Of a DNA stretch of 64,000 nt, positions 41,450 to 50,886 are shown in pieces. Numbering within the stretch: position 1 is the stretch's first letter; every line of letters begins with the position of its first letter. Source of the DNA: Pedobacter duraquae. Lineage in GTDB: Bacteria > Bacteroidota > Bacteroidia > Sphingobacteriales > Sphingobacteriaceae. The notes beneath the pieces were generated by a model. It saw only the letters and a list, made by a program, of their open reading frames with translations. It did not search any database and had not been told where the DNA came from. A program made the position numbers and the translations under genes. The DNA lies in the NCBI RefSeq assembly GCF_004362245.1, contig NZ_SNWM01000001.1:868001-932000 (forward strand). The letters run 5' to 3'.

Positions 41450-41472
41450 AATATTCATTGTGTGTGTGTGTA

Positions 41473-42870
41473 TTATGGGTTTTTCTCCAATTCAGGATTC
41501 AGATTTGTAAGGAATTCTGCAATAGGAAAAACGTAGCGATCGCTATTTGGCGCCAATGTGGAAGTAACACCATTAATAGTCCTGGTATAGATGCGTTGGA
41601 AAGCCGGTTCAGCTTTCAAACGACGCATATCCCACCAGCGTAGCATACGCCCGAAGAATTCTCTTCTTCTCTCTTCTATTACTTTAACCAAGGCATCACT
41701 TGCTGATGTTGCAGTAAGTGCAACATAGTCGGCAGGTCTGAAACGCTTAACGCGTAAATTATTTACCCAAAGCATTGCATTTGTTGCATCACCGGTTCTG
41801 GCAAAATATTCAGCTTTTATAAGCATCATCTCAGGCACATTTGGCCCTACATTACGTGTTTCTCCGATACGCGCTTCGCGGTAAGCATATCTACCTGTAT
41901 ATGTTGTAGAAATGGTGGCTGCGGGAACGGTTAATAAAGTATAGCGCTGATCTGTGGTACCTAGTAGTGTAAGCAACTCATCACTTAACCTCAAAGGTGT
42001 TGGGCTAAAAGTGAGTGCGTTTCCTAAGGCAACTTTTGATAAGAGGATTTCGGGATCATTAATACGACGCGGATAATTGGCACTGCTTACACTTGTTAGT
42101 GCGCCCAGGTCATTGAGTGTACTGCGCATGGCTAAGGCAAGATCAGCGTATTTGTTGGCATTAGCATAGTCGTTCATATACAAATAAACCCGTGCCAGTT
42201 CACCATAGGCACTTACTTTTGAGGGCAGCGTATTATAGGCCTGCGTATTGGGCAAGGCCGGAATTGCGCTGGTCAGGTCGTCGATGATCTGAGCATATAC
42301 TGCCTGTACCGAAGGGCGATTGAGTTTCTGACTAACAGTTTGTGTCAATATTAGTGGCACACCAAGATCGGTAGACGCGGTAGCGCTGATGTAAGGTTTA
42401 GCGTACAGGTTTACCAGGCCCATATAGGCATCTGCACGATGCACTTTAGCTTCGGCTATCATTTCTGCCTTTTCAGCATCCGTTCCCTGAGCAGCTGGTA
42501 GTTCAGCTATAATGGTATTGCTGTATAAAATAGAACTATACATTCTATTCCAGTTGTCATCCTGCTCGTAAGTACTACCCAAGGTATAAATAACAGGTTT
42601 CCAGGTATAGCTGTTCAAGTAATAAGCGTAAAACAAACTTCCGGAAAGCGAGCTGATTTGCGCTGCATCAACGATATTAATATCGTCAGAAGCGAAGTCG
42701 CCGAGATTGGTATTCGATTCGAAGTTATTTGTACTATTTAAAAGGTAGCGGTAGTTTACAGCCTGATTAGGTACCAGGTTCCCTTGTGTTTTAATGTCGA
42801 CGTATTTCTCACAGCTCATAGAAAATAAAGCTGTTACACCGATAAAAAATAGTTTATAGGATTGTTTCAT
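41473..42870 (-). CDS. SusD/RagB-family lipoprotein (unit C)
   Basis: 465 residues. Lipoprotein signal T-A-L-F-S-M-S-C-E-K (C20). It has the RagB/SusD helical repeats, P-E-M-M-L-I-K-A-E-Y-F-A-R-T-G-D-A and the R-R-R-E-F-F-G-R-M-L-R-W-W-D-M-R-R motif near the end. It is paralogous by eye to the 458-residue SusD of unit D (same R-W-(W/F)-D-x-(R/K)-R-L end and R-Y-(V/L)-(F/Y)-P-I). It captures the ligand for the SusC encoded 11 bp upstream. Confidence 0.93.
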   Translation of the reverse strand: MKQSYKLFFIGVTALFSMSCEKYVDIKTQGNLVPNQAVNYRYLLNSTNNFESNTNLGDFASDDINIVDAAQISSLSGSLFYAYYLNSYTWKPVIYTLGSTYEQDDNWNRMYSSILYSNTIIAELPAAQGTDAEKAEMIAEAKVHRADAYMGLVNLYAKPYISATASTDLGVPLILTQTVSQKLNRPSVQAVYAQIIDDLTSAIPALPNTQAYNTLPSKVSAYGELARVYLYMNDYANANKYADLALAMRSTLNDLGALTSVSSANYPRRINDPEILLSKVALGNALTFSPTPLRLSDELLTLLGTTDQRYTLLTVPAATISTTYTGRYAYREARIGETRNVGPNVPEMMLIKAEYFARTGDATNAMLWVNNLRVKRFRPADYVALTATSASDALVKVIEERRREFFGRMLRWWDMRRLKAEPAFQRIYTRTINGVTSTLAPNSDRYVFPIAEFLTNLNPELEKNP

Positions 42871-42881
42871 CTGAGTATCGA

Positions 42882-45800
42882 TTAGAAGTTAACATTAAGT
42901 GAGAAGTTATAAGAAACCGTAGCTGGCAAGCCAAGCGTGGTTGTGTTTAAGCCACTGGTAAAGTCGGGATCGATACCTTCTTTATTTGCTGTCCAAAGTA
43001 AACCCAAGTTTCTTGCCGCAAAAGCAAAGTTTGCACCTTTAATGGATTTGCTGATGTGCTGAACCGGAATTCTATAAGATAACGATAGTTCCCTTAACCT
43101 GATATAGTCGCCCTTCAACACATTGATGTCTGACTGCTGGTAACGTGTTAAACTGATAGTGGCATAGGTACCGGCTACTCCTGGAACGTTAGTGATAGCT
43201 TCATCACCAGCCTTTTGCCAACGCTTAGCTACGTCTCCACTCAGATCATAGGTAGTACCGGTTCTTGCAGATGGGTAAGCGGCAACCGTTGGTTTTAGAA
43301 ATACACTTCCAAACTGGTAGGTAGCGACTGCCATCAGCGTGAATTCTTTAAATCTAACAGACTGTGTATAGCTACCGAAATGTGGCGCTGTTCTTCTTCC
43401 AGCATAGGTTAAGGCGTCCAAAGAATTCAGGTTCACGTTGGGTGCTATTTTGTTTCCATTCTGATCATAGATCAGTGTCATACCTGTAGCATCCAGACCT
43501 GCGTTACGATAAACCAGAATTTTATCTGTAGGATAGCCGGCGATTAACGAGCTGTAGGCCGGGCTGGCATAGAACGATGAGGTAGGCACAAAACGTGTAT
43601 CTATCACTGTATTGTTGTTATAGGCATAAGTTAGGCGTCCGTTAACATCCCACGCATCAGAAGTGTGGAAGACCCCTCCTAAAGACAGGTCTACTCCTTT
43701 ACCATTTAATTCACTTGTATTTCTGGTGAGCGCTGTTACACCGTAAGTTCCACTGATGGGGAAAGAATAGAAAAGATCTTTTCCATGTTTGCGGTATACA
43801 TCTACGCTACCTGTAATTCTGTTCTTCAGGAAGCCGAAGTCAAGGCCCAGATTGCTGACATAGGTTTTCTCCCAGCGCAGCTCTGGATTGGCTGGCGAAA
43901 TAATACTTGCTGTTGGTAACCCTGTAGCACCATCTGCACTTCCCAGGGCTACATAAGTAAAAGGATATACCGTAGTTGAAATATTACCATTTACACCGTA
44001 AGTTGCTTTTAAGCTTAAGTTAGAAATCCAGTTTACATTTTTAAAGAAAGATTCTCTTGAAGCATCCCATTTACCTCCAAATGAGTAGAGTGGCGTTGCC
44101 CTGAATGAACGGTCTACACCGAAATTGTTATAGTCGTCATATCTGACACTTGCAGAAACCGTGTACCTTGATTTGTAGGTGTAGGCTGCGTTACTATAGT
44201 AAGAAAGGTATCTACGGGTTTTATCCTGTTGATTCGCAGCACCGCCGATGCCTGATGTATAGCCGGCAATGGTAGTATATGGGGTGAAAAAATTGACGGG
44301 ACGGGAAATACCTGTGCCCATATTATAACCATATAATGTAGACGTACCCTCACCTTGTTGAGTCTGTCTGATCTCCGAACCGGCGATTGCATTAATCTGA
44401 TGATCTGTGCCTAAGGTGGTGTCGTAATTCAATTGTCCCCTTACGGTGTAATTGTTAGTACTTGCATTTGCAGTGTTATATATACCGCCGCCACCAGAAG
44501 CAAGTCCTAAGCTGTTTGTTGCTCTTCCGGTAGTAGGAATTGGTGTGAACCCATTAATATAATCACGGTAATAATAGGTGTTCTCATTATAGAAATTCCT
44601 TGCAGTTGTAAAGCTCCGTTCTGTATTGTAAAAAGCATTTGCGGAAAGACCTTTGACGATGGGCACATTGAGATTGAAGTTTGCCGAGTAGTTGTTGTCT
44701 TTTTGTATGTTACTGGCATTATCAATCTCATCCAGTGCATTATACCCCCAGTTTAAAAATCCACTTGGATATAACGTATTCACCCATCCACTGTAGTAGC
44801 GTTTGGAATAGGACACACGATTTCCGTTATCGTCAATTAATTGATTATAAGGCATAAAAGTGGCCGAACTCGGGTTGAATAAACTGTTCAGACTTACTCC
44901 GTTATTTTTGTAATTTAAGAATGCTCCTTTCAGATTAGTTGTTAGGGTGGCTACTTTGAACAGTTTGAACGTATTGTTTAAGGTCACTGTTAAGCGGCTA
45001 CCACTATTTCCCACAGCGTATGGATCTTCTTTTGAGTAGGATGCGCCGTAAAAATAGGTGGAGGCATTACTACCGCCACTTACGGAGAAGTTATAGGTTT
45101 GTGACGTTGCGGGCCTAAGCAGGTTATCTTCTATTTGAGCGCGACTATCTCTGGCCGAATATTGAGCGATCAAGCTGTTGTAGGCTGTTTGGGATATTGT
45201 GCCTGCTCTTAATTTAAAGGTCAGGTCGGTTACATCTGCAACAGGCGTGCTAAACGGAGTTCCGGCACTAGGTGCAGTGATGACATTTTTGGCTACAAGT
45301 TCCTGTTCGTAAGCGATCGTTTGTGCTGAGTTCATCATTCTTAAATAACCAAGATCCGGATGATTTGAAACTGATCCTGTAATAGAAAAACTAATTGCTG
45401 GTGCCTGACCAATTTTACCACTTTTGGTGGTAATTACCATAACGCCATTTGCCGCTCTTGTACCCCAGATTGACGCTGCCGCAGCATCCTTTAGGAAAGT
45501 CACAGTTTCAACATCGTTAGGGTTTATAGAAGAGATATCATTCTCTGTTATCGCACCATCAACAACCACTAACGGCATGGATTCGGCTTGTAAGGTACTG
45601 GCGCCACGAACCATAAAGTTATAATCACTTGCACCTCTGGTACGTGTACCACCGTTAATCGAAGCACGGGTATTTCCGTACACAAAGCTATTGTCGCCGG
45701 CGTTGATGGTTACTTTCACACCCGGAACCATAGATTCGAGCCTGTATAACAAGTTTGGCACCTGGACTTTTCCCAGTTGCTCAGCAGTAATCAATTCTGC

Positions 45801-46472
45801 GGCACCAGTACTACGTTCTTTTGATATTTTTTGTAAACCTGTTGATATTACAGCAACTTCTTCCAATTGGTTTGCCGCTGAAGGCTTCATATTAATAACC
45901 AGATTACTAATGGATCCAGTTACAGGATAGGAATAATTCTGATAGCCTATAAAAGAGAAGCCCAGCAATGTAGCACCATTTTCCAAACGCAAATTGAAAC
46001 GGCCATTGGCATCTGTAATGGCTACGCTATTGGAACTATTCCCTTTAACAGAAGTCCCGGGTAATGGTTTTCCGTTTTCATCGACCACCCTACCGGTGAT
46101 GTAGATTCCATCCTGATTTGTTGCCGCTATAGGATTATTGGCCCTATTTGGAGAAAACAAGGTTTGATCTCTGGTAACGATGGTATAGTTACCGTCACTT
46201 ACATATAAAAACAACAGGTTATTAGGATAAAGCACCTGCTTAAGTGCTTCTTCCAGGTTTTTTGCCTTCAGGCTTGCAGCAGTGGTAGTCTTACCCTGAA
46301 CAACATCATGTTCGTAGGCGAATTTGGTATTGTATTTTTTGGAAATGGCATTGAGAGCAGCCTCTACAGTCATTGTTTTTTCTGATTGCTGTGCCTGAGC
46401 GGGAGACACTGCGAAAACAGTAAACAATAGCATGTAGATGCAACTGAGTAGTCGGGTAAATCTTTTTTTCAT
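42882..46472 (-). CDS. SusC/RagA-family TonB-linked protein with STN domain (unit C)
   Basis: 1196 residues. Signal peptide to about 27. An STN domain spans about 33-105 (V-E-A-A-L-N-A-I-S-K-K-Y-N-T-K-F). A carboxypeptidase-like domain spans about 125-205, then a plug with V-V-V-D-G-A-I and T-V-T-F-L-K-D-A-A-A-A-S-I-W-G-T-R-A-A-N-G-V. The barrel ends S-Y-N-F-S-L-N-V-N-F. The STN domain allows contact with the unit C FecR. It forms a transporter with the SusD downstream and is paralogous to the 1200-residue SusC of unit D. Confidence 0.95.
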   Translation of the reverse strand: MKKRFTRLLSCIYMLLFTVFAVSPAQAQQSEKTMTVEAALNAISKKYNTKFAYEHDVVQGKTTTAASLKAKNLEEALKQVLYPNNLLFLYVSDGNYTIVTRDQTLFSPNRANNPIAATNQDGIYITGRVVDENGKPLPGTSVKGNSSNSVAITDANGRFNLRLENGATLLGFSFIGYQNYSYPVTGSISNLVINMKPSAANQLEEVAVISTGLQKISKERSTGAAELITAEQLGKVQVPNLLYRLESMVPGVKVTINAGDNSFVYGNTRASINGGTRTRGASDYNFMVRGASTLQAESMPLVVVDGAITENDISSINPNDVETVTFLKDAAAASIWGTRAANGVMVITTKSGKIGQAPAISFSITGSVSNHPDLGYLRMMNSAQTIAYEQELVAKNVITAPSAGTPFSTPVADVTDLTFKLRAGTISQTAYNSLIAQYSARDSRAQIEDNLLRPATSQTYNFSVSGGSNASTYFYGASYSKEDPYAVGNSGSRLTVTLNNTFKLFKVATLTTNLKGAFLNYKNNGVSLNSLFNPSSATFMPYNQLIDDNGNRVSYSKRYYSGWVNTLYPSGFLNWGYNALDEIDNASNIQKDNNYSANFNLNVPIVKGLSANAFYNTERSFTTARNFYNENTYYYRDYINGFTPIPTTGRATNSLGLASGGGGIYNTANASTNNYTVRGQLNYDTTLGTDHQINAIAGSEIRQTQQGEGTSTLYGYNMGTGISRPVNFFTPYTTIAGYTSGIGGAANQQDKTRRYLSYYSNAAYTYKSRYTVSASVRYDDYNNFGVDRSFRATPLYSFGGKWDASRESFFKNVNWISNLSLKATYGVNGNISTTVYPFTYVALGSADGATGLPTASIISPANPELRWEKTYVSNLGLDFGFLKNRITGSVDVYRKHGKDLFYSFPISGTYGVTALTRNTSELNGKGVDLSLGGVFHTSDAWDVNGRLTYAYNNNTVIDTRFVPTSSFYASPAYSSLIAGYPTDKILVYRNAGLDATGMTLIYDQNGNKIAPNVNLNSLDALTYAGRRTAPHFGSYTQSVRFKEFTLMAVATYQFGSVFLKPTVAAYPSARTGTTYDLSGDVAKRWQKAGDEAITNVPGVAGTYATISLTRYQQSDINVLKGDYIRLRELSLSYRIPVQHISKSIKGANFAFAARNLGLLWTANKEGIDPDFTSGLNTTTLGLPATVSYNFSLNVNF

Positions 46473-46513
46473 TGTGTGAGTTTAGTTGGTTTGGTTTGTT
46501 GATAAACAGTTAG

Positions 46514-47533
46514 TTAATGTCTGTTTTTCAGGTAGATCGTATTGCCCTCTTTTTTAATGTTGACATTCAAAATATTTTTCAAGGTGAAGAGCAGGCTTTC
46601 TTCAGTTTTTATCGAGATTGCTCCATCTATTTTCTTATTCCCAAGTGCCGGATTGTCGAGCACCACTTTGTATCCATAGAGATCTTCAAATTCTTTCAGG
46701 ATATCGTTGACGCTGGTTTGATTGACAATAATTTTTCCGGTGATCCAGGCTGTCTGGTTGCCAAGTTGGTTTCCGTCGGTAACTTCCTTACCATCTTCAC
46801 CAAGGTTGATCAGGTCTCCGGGCTTCATCATGTAGTTAGCACCAGTTTTCAATGCGGTTACCCTCACTTTACCTTTTACCAGCGCAATATTGGTTCTGTT
46901 ATGACGCTCTTTAAGGTTAAATTCTGTCCCGAGTACCTGAACATGTGCAGCTTTGGTAATCGCTACGAACAATTCACCTTTTTCAATCTGTTCTGGATTG
47001 ACGTTGATGTGTTTTACTTTAAAATAACCTTCACCGGTTAAGTGAACTTCCCTGCGGGCTTTCCAATTGAATGCACGCGGGTAAGTAAGAACGGAATTAG
47101 CATTTAACTGCACTTCCGAACCGTCTGGCAGGTGTACCAGTTTATTTTGAGCGAACTCAGCTTTCACGGTAATTATAGATTGCGAGAACCAGGCAACAAA
47201 GGCAATGAGCAGCATAGATGCGGCGATACCGGAAGTCCAGATTAAGCGGACAACTTTTTTCCGTTGATTGCTTTGGAATTTATTTACCGAGAAGTTGATG
47301 TCTTTCAACAGGGAATCTTTAAAACTCGCTTGCACTTCGGTACGCCGATCGCTCAGAATAAGATGGAGCTGCAATTTCGCCGCATGAAAAATTTCCAGGT
47401 TTGCGGGTGCTTCGGCCTGCCACTTGTCCCAAAAAGCGACATCGGCAGGTGCATTGTATTTTATATAACGCAGAAAGTCTGCATCATCTAAAAAATCAGT
47501 AATGGTAAAAGATGTAAATGTTTTGTTTAGCAT
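46514..47533 (-). CDS. FecR-family anti-sigma factor (unit C)
   Basis: 339 residues from ATG 47533 (M-L-N-K-T-F-T-S-F-T-I-T-D-F-L). An upstream start at 47557 adds only eight residues. Membrane helix I-W-T-S-G-I-A-A-S-M-L-L-I-A-F-V (about 100-116). The FecR domain has L-P-D-G-S-E-V-Q-L-N-A-N-S and Y-F-K-V-K-H. The STN-like end has V-N-D-I-L-K-E-F-E-D-L-Y-G-Y-K-V. It lies 107 bp after the sigma gene and 41 bp before susC. Confidence 0.92.
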   Translation of the reverse strand: MLNKTFTSFTITDFLDDADFLRYIKYNAPADVAFWDKWQAEAPANLEIFHAAKLQLHLILSDRRTEVQASFKDSLLKDINFSVNKFQSNQRKKVVRLIWTSGIAASMLLIAFVAWFSQSIITVKAEFAQNKLVHLPDGSEVQLNANSVLTYPRAFNWKARREVHLTGEGYFKVKHINVNPEQIEKGELFVAITKAAHVQVLGTEFNLKERHNRTNIALVKGKVRVTALKTGANYMMKPGDLINLGEDGKEVTDGNQLGNQTAWITGKIIVNQTSVNDILKEFEDLYGYKVVLDNPALGNKKIDGAISIKTEESLLFTLKNILNVNIKKEGNTIYLKNRH

Positions 47534-47640
47534 AATTTTGAATGATTTATCGACCATTCAATTATACAAACAGTAAGAGAATAAAAATTACCCCACGGAA
47601 ATATTAATATTTTGAAATTTTATTGTTGAATTTGAAAGAA

Positions 47641-48234
47641 TCATCTTTTTACAGCCAATAGAATAGCTAAAAGCATGGCTTTATCGATTTTCAATAGCTC
47701 ACGGAGGGCTTCAAGTGCACGTGCGCTTAATTTGTAAGCCCCTTTTTTACTGAGATTCATGATTTCAGCGATTTCATCATAATCCATTTCTTCAAAATAT
47801 CTCAGGTAGATGATCTCTTTTTGACGGCCTGTGAGTTTATTCATGGCTTCGCTAAGCTGATTCATCTTTTCGTGCTGCTCTTCCTTTTTGATGTATTCTG
47901 ACTCGACATTAAACTTAAGATCGAACACTTCATTGCTCTCCAGGTCGACCTTTTGGTATTTATTTTCTTTTACCCGATAATTTATAATGTTGTTTCTGAG
48001 TGCTGATAACAGATAATATCTGATGTTATCTGTTGGTTTTAGTGTTTTGTGATTTTCCCACAACTTAACGAACAGATTATGAAGACAGTCTCTCACGGCT
48101 TCCTCATCATAGAGCATACGCATTCCATAGTGATAGAGCGGGGAGAAATTTTTGTTATAAATTTCATCCAACGCCAACCTATCTCCTTTCAACAAACGCT
48201 GCCAGAGGTCGTAATCGTTATATTCCTTTTCCAC
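47641..48234 (-). CDS. ECF RNA polymerase sigma factor (unit C)
   Basis: 197 residues. Region 2 has L-Y-H-Y-G-M-R-M-L-Y-D-E-E-A-V-R-D-C-L-H-N-L-F-V-K-L-W-E; region 4 has L-T-G-R-Q-K-E-I-I-Y-L-R-Y-F-E-E-M-D-Y-D-E-I-A-E-I-M-N-L-S-K-K-G-A-Y. The region 4 recognition helix (S-K-K-G-A-Y-K-L-S-A-R) is unlike the S-x-x-T-V-E-x-H form of the sigma factors in units A and B, so a different promoter set is likely. First gene of unit C. Confidence 0.9.
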   Translation of the reverse strand: MEKEYNDYDLWQRLLKGDRLALDEIYNKNFSPLYHYGMRMLYDEEAVRDCLHNLFVKLWENHKTLKPTDNIRYYLLSALRNNIINYRVKENKYQKVDLESNEVFDLKFNVESEYIKKEEQHEKMNQLSEAMNKLTGRQKEIIYLRYFEEMDYDEIAEIMNLSKKGAYKLSARALEALRELLKIDKAMLLAILLAVKR

Positions 48235-48367
48235 TAAGATTGATACGGATTCTCAAAGTAATATAAATTTTACGTTAAATCCGCAGATTCACATAAAATT
48301 ACCAGTCGTATTAGTTTTAAGAATCCGTTTATCTGGTAAAAACCAGATTGTAAGTGCTTACGATAAG

Positions 48368-49384
48368 CTATTTGTTCAATAAAGGGATGACTTTAGTGCC
48401 AATTAATTCTATTGACTGCATGAGTTGCTTGTGAGTAAGTCCGGCGTTATCCATCTGAAAGGTAAATCGGTCTACACCTCCCAGTGCGTCACTATGCCTG
48501 ATCAGCTTTTCGGCTACCTGCTCGGGACCGCCGACAACAAGTACCCCTTGGGGGCCTATCAGGTTGTTGAATTGAGATTTTGTAACTGGTGGCCAACCAC
48601 GTTCTTTGCCCAGCCTGGTCCATAGCTCAGCATAACCCGGATAGTATTGTTCCAGGGCATGACCATCATTAGCTGCTACAAACCCTGGAGAATGCAGGCC
48701 AACTTTTAAATCTTCTGGAGCAAAGCCAGCATCATGTCCAGCTTCGCGGTAGATATCAACTAAGGAGCGGAAGCGCGCGGTCTGTCCGCCAATCACGGCT
48801 ACCATTAACGGAAGGCCCAATCTACCTGCCCGTGCAAATGATTCTGGAGTTCCCCCTACGCCCAGCCAAATGGGTAATTTTTCCTGGAGGGCACGCGGAT
48901 AAACGGGCTGGTTCTTTAATGCGGGCCTGAATCTGCCAGACCAGGTAACAAACTCTTCATCCCGAATTTGGAGGAGTAAGTCAAGTTTCTCCTGAAATAG
49001 CGCATCATAATCTTTAAGATCAAACCCGAAAAGTGGATAAGCATCTACCGCTGAGCCCCTCCCTACTACCAGTTCCGCACGCCCTTTTGAGATTAGGTCC
49101 AGCGTAGCAAAACTTTGATAAACCCGTACAGGATCGGAGGTACTTAAAACAGTCACGGCGCTGGTAAGTCTGATTTTTTTAGTGCGCGCTGCCGCAGCAG
49201 CAAGAATCACTACAGGTGCGGAATCCAAAAATTCCTTTTTATGGTGTTCACCAATGCCGAATACGTCCAGCCCGACTTCGTCGGCCAAAACAATCCTTTC
49301 CAACAGTTGCTCCATCGCGTCAACACTGCTCAATGCATTACTGCCATACATTGCCGAGGCAAAGCTGTCTATCCCTATTTCCAT
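48368..49384 (-). CDS. LLM-class flavin-dependent oxidoreductase
   Basis: 338 residues, luciferase-like TIM barrel. Motifs are M-E-I-G-I-D-S-F-A at the start, G-I-G-E-H-H near 45, R-L-T-S-A-V-T-V-L-S-T-S-D-P-V-R-V, and G-R-A-E-L-V-V-G-R-G. Such enzymes use reduced flavin and oxygen on organic substrates, often as monooxygenases; the substrate is not known. Alone, preceded by a 178-bp divergent region and followed by the unit C sigma gene after 133 bp. Confidence 0.9.
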   Translation of the reverse strand: MEIGIDSFASAMYGSNALSSVDAMEQLLERIVLADEVGLDVFGIGEHHKKEFLDSAPVVILAAAAARTKKIRLTSAVTVLSTSDPVRVYQSFATLDLISKGRAELVVGRGSAVDAYPLFGFDLKDYDALFQEKLDLLLQIRDEEFVTWSGRFRPALKNQPVYPRALQEKLPIWLGVGGTPESFARAGRLGLPLMVAVIGGQTARFRSLVDIYREAGHDAGFAPEDLKVGLHSPGFVAANDGHALEQYYPGYAELWTRLGKERGWPPVTKSQFNNLIGPQGVLVVGGPEQVAEKLIRHSDALGGVDRFTFQMDNAGLTHKQLMQSIELIGTKVIPLLNK

Positions 49385-49537
49385 GTTTTTGCTATTAAAT
49401 GTTAATTCGCAATTAGTCGCTATGGTTTCGGGACATAGCTTTTATCCCTGAGTTGAAGACAAGTTAAGAAACTTAAACAAACAAATATCGCGGGAAATCG
49501 AATGTTTACATTATTAATGCATTTAAACAAAAATAGG

Positions 49538-49545
49538 TATGTTTG
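49538..49545 (+). promoter_or_regulatory. -7 promoter element of the secreted-protein gene
   Basis: TATGTTTG matches TAnnTTTG and lies 17 bp before ATG 49563. It overlaps an earlier possible start codon at 49539, which argues that translation begins at 49563. No clear -33 element. Confidence 0.6.
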
Positions 49546-49562
49546 ATATGTCAAACGTTCAT

Positions 49563-50162
49563 ATGAAATTCAAATATTCAGCTGCCCTTCTTGTTTTTAT
49601 TTTTTTTAGCCTAGCCGGCATTGCACAGGATTATAAATCTAGTATAAAACAACGTTTCACTGCATATTCCCAACATATGAAAGATAGGGAATTCAACAAG
49701 GCCTTAGACTTTGTACCAGAAGCAATATTTACTGTAGCGCCCCGGGCACAGATGGTAGCTCTTTTTGAGCAATTATTCAATAATAAAAGTATGGAAGTAA
49801 AACTGATCAGCTTTGAGATCAAAGAAATCAGCAATAGCAGGAAAATTGATTCATCTTATTATGCACATATCAGGTATGTTTCTGTGATCAGTATGAAGAT
49901 GAACGCAGACACTACTGAGTCTCCAAATACTAAAGCACTACGGATATCGATGACAAAGGCTGCATTTGCCAATAAGTTCGGGTCAGATCATGTTGCAATC
50001 GATGAAAATACAGAAACCTATATTATAACCACGCCAAAACGATCCTGGGCAATTTCAACTAATGGACAAGATGGATGGAAGTTTGTTAATGTAGAGCCTT
50101 CTCAACGCATAATCATGGAAAAAATCCTACCTAAAGAATTAATAGAAGAATCTCTTAACTAG
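49563..50162 (+). CDS. Small secreted protein of unknown function
   Basis: 199 residues from ATG 49563. Signal peptide with core Y-S-A-A-L-L-V-F-I-F-F-S-L-A-G-I and cleavage near G-I-A-Q. The mature part has no recognised domain. S-I-K-Q-R-F-T-A-Y-S-Q-H-M-K-D-R-E-F-N-K-A-L-D-F-V resembles the first helices of NTF2/DUF4440-like proteins, and the end W-A-I-S-T-N-G-Q-D-G-W-K-F-V-N-V matches the last strands of such folds. No partner genes nearby. Confidence 0.75.
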   Translation: MKFKYSAALLVFIFFSLAGIAQDYKSSIKQRFTAYSQHMKDREFNKALDFVPEAIFTVAPRAQMVALFEQLFNNKSMEVKLISFEIKEISNSRKIDSSYYAHIRYVSVISMKMNADTTESPNTKALRISMTKAAFANKFGSDHVAIDENTETYIITTPKRSWAISTNGQDGWKFVNVEPSQRIIMEKILPKELIEESLN

Positions 50163-50198
50163 ATAGTGGCTCTAATATTAGCCATATAGAAATGACAA

Positions 50199-50232
50199 CA
50201 AAAAACGCCACTGCCAGTAAAATGGTGGCAGT
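50199..50232 (-). terminator. Intrinsic terminator of the carbonic anhydrase gene
   Basis: ACTGCCA (50210-50216) and TGGCAGT (50226-50232) form a stem 17 bp after the minus-strand stop. The minus strand continues with GGCG and then a T run (plus-strand A run to 50205). Confidence 0.8.
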
Positions 50233-50248
50233 AGCAGGGATGCATTAA

Positions 50249-50872
50249 CTATTCAAAAAAGTCGACTTTACCAGTCTCCACATCGTAGACTGCGCCAAGA
50301 ATCTTAATCACATTTTCTGCTTCCAGATCTGCGACAATCTGACTTTCCTTTCTGATTCTGTCAATTGTCAGTTTTACGTTGATTGCAGTTACGTTATTGA
50401 CGAAGGCGGAATTCTTACCATCCCGATCTACAAGCGTGGTCTTTTCCTGTTCGATAGCCGGAGCAATTTTAGCTAAAAGTCCGGTTAAGTTACCCATTTC
50501 AACATGGTTGCAGGCACCAACGATGGCGCCACATTTCGTGTGCCCCAAAACTACGATGATTTTAGTACCTACAACTTTGGTGGCAAATTCCATGCTACCT
50601 AAGATATCTTCATTCAGAATATTTCCTGCTATACGGATGCTAAAAATATCACCCAGGCCCTGATCAAAAATAAGCTCTGCTGAAGTACGGCTATCCATAC
50701 AACTTAAAATCGTGGCGAACGGAAACTGACCTGTAGACGTCTCGTTTACTTGTTGTAAAAGGTTTCGGTTTGCTTTCAGGTTATTAACGAATCTTTGATT
50801 TCCTTCTTTTAAGATTTCCAGTGCCAGATCGGGCGTTAAATGATCTTGTGTTTCTTTAGAATGTGTACGCAT
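50249..50872 (-). CDS. Beta-class carbonic anhydrase
   Basis: 207 residues. Zinc ligands and the regulatory dyad are clear: C58-M-D60-S-R62 and H111-T-K-C114. It interconverts CO2 and bicarbonate. No signal peptide is visible at the N-terminus (M-R-T-H-S-K-E-T-Q-D), so it is probably cytosolic. The gene starts 14 bp after the bestrophin gene, suggesting joint control of bicarbonate production and its movement across the inner membrane. Confidence 0.93.
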   Translation of the reverse strand: MRTHSKETQDHLTPDLALEILKEGNQRFVNNLKANRNLLQQVNETSTGQFPFATILSCMDSRTSAELIFDQGLGDIFSIRIAGNILNEDILGSMEFATKVVGTKIIVVLGHTKCGAIVGACNHVEMGNLTGLLAKIAPAIEQEKTTLVDRDGKNSAFVNNVTAINVKLTIDRIRKESQIVADLEAENVIKILGAVYDVETGKVDFFE

Positions 50873-50886
50873 AAATATAAATTCGG

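Noticed and set aside
41459..41470. TG repeats near unit C and D genes as phase-variable tracts
   Set aside because: Only four to six units, outside coding sequence and not within a -33/-7 spacer that I can identify.
46517..47041. 174-codon plus-strand frame opposite the unit C FecR gene
   Set aside because: Antisense to conserved FecR and STN-like regions; no recognisable domain.
48331..48348. ATCTGGT/ACCAGAT hairpin near the LLM gene as a terminator
   Set aside because: No T run on either strand and located upstream of the sigma gene and after the LLM stop; too weak to call.
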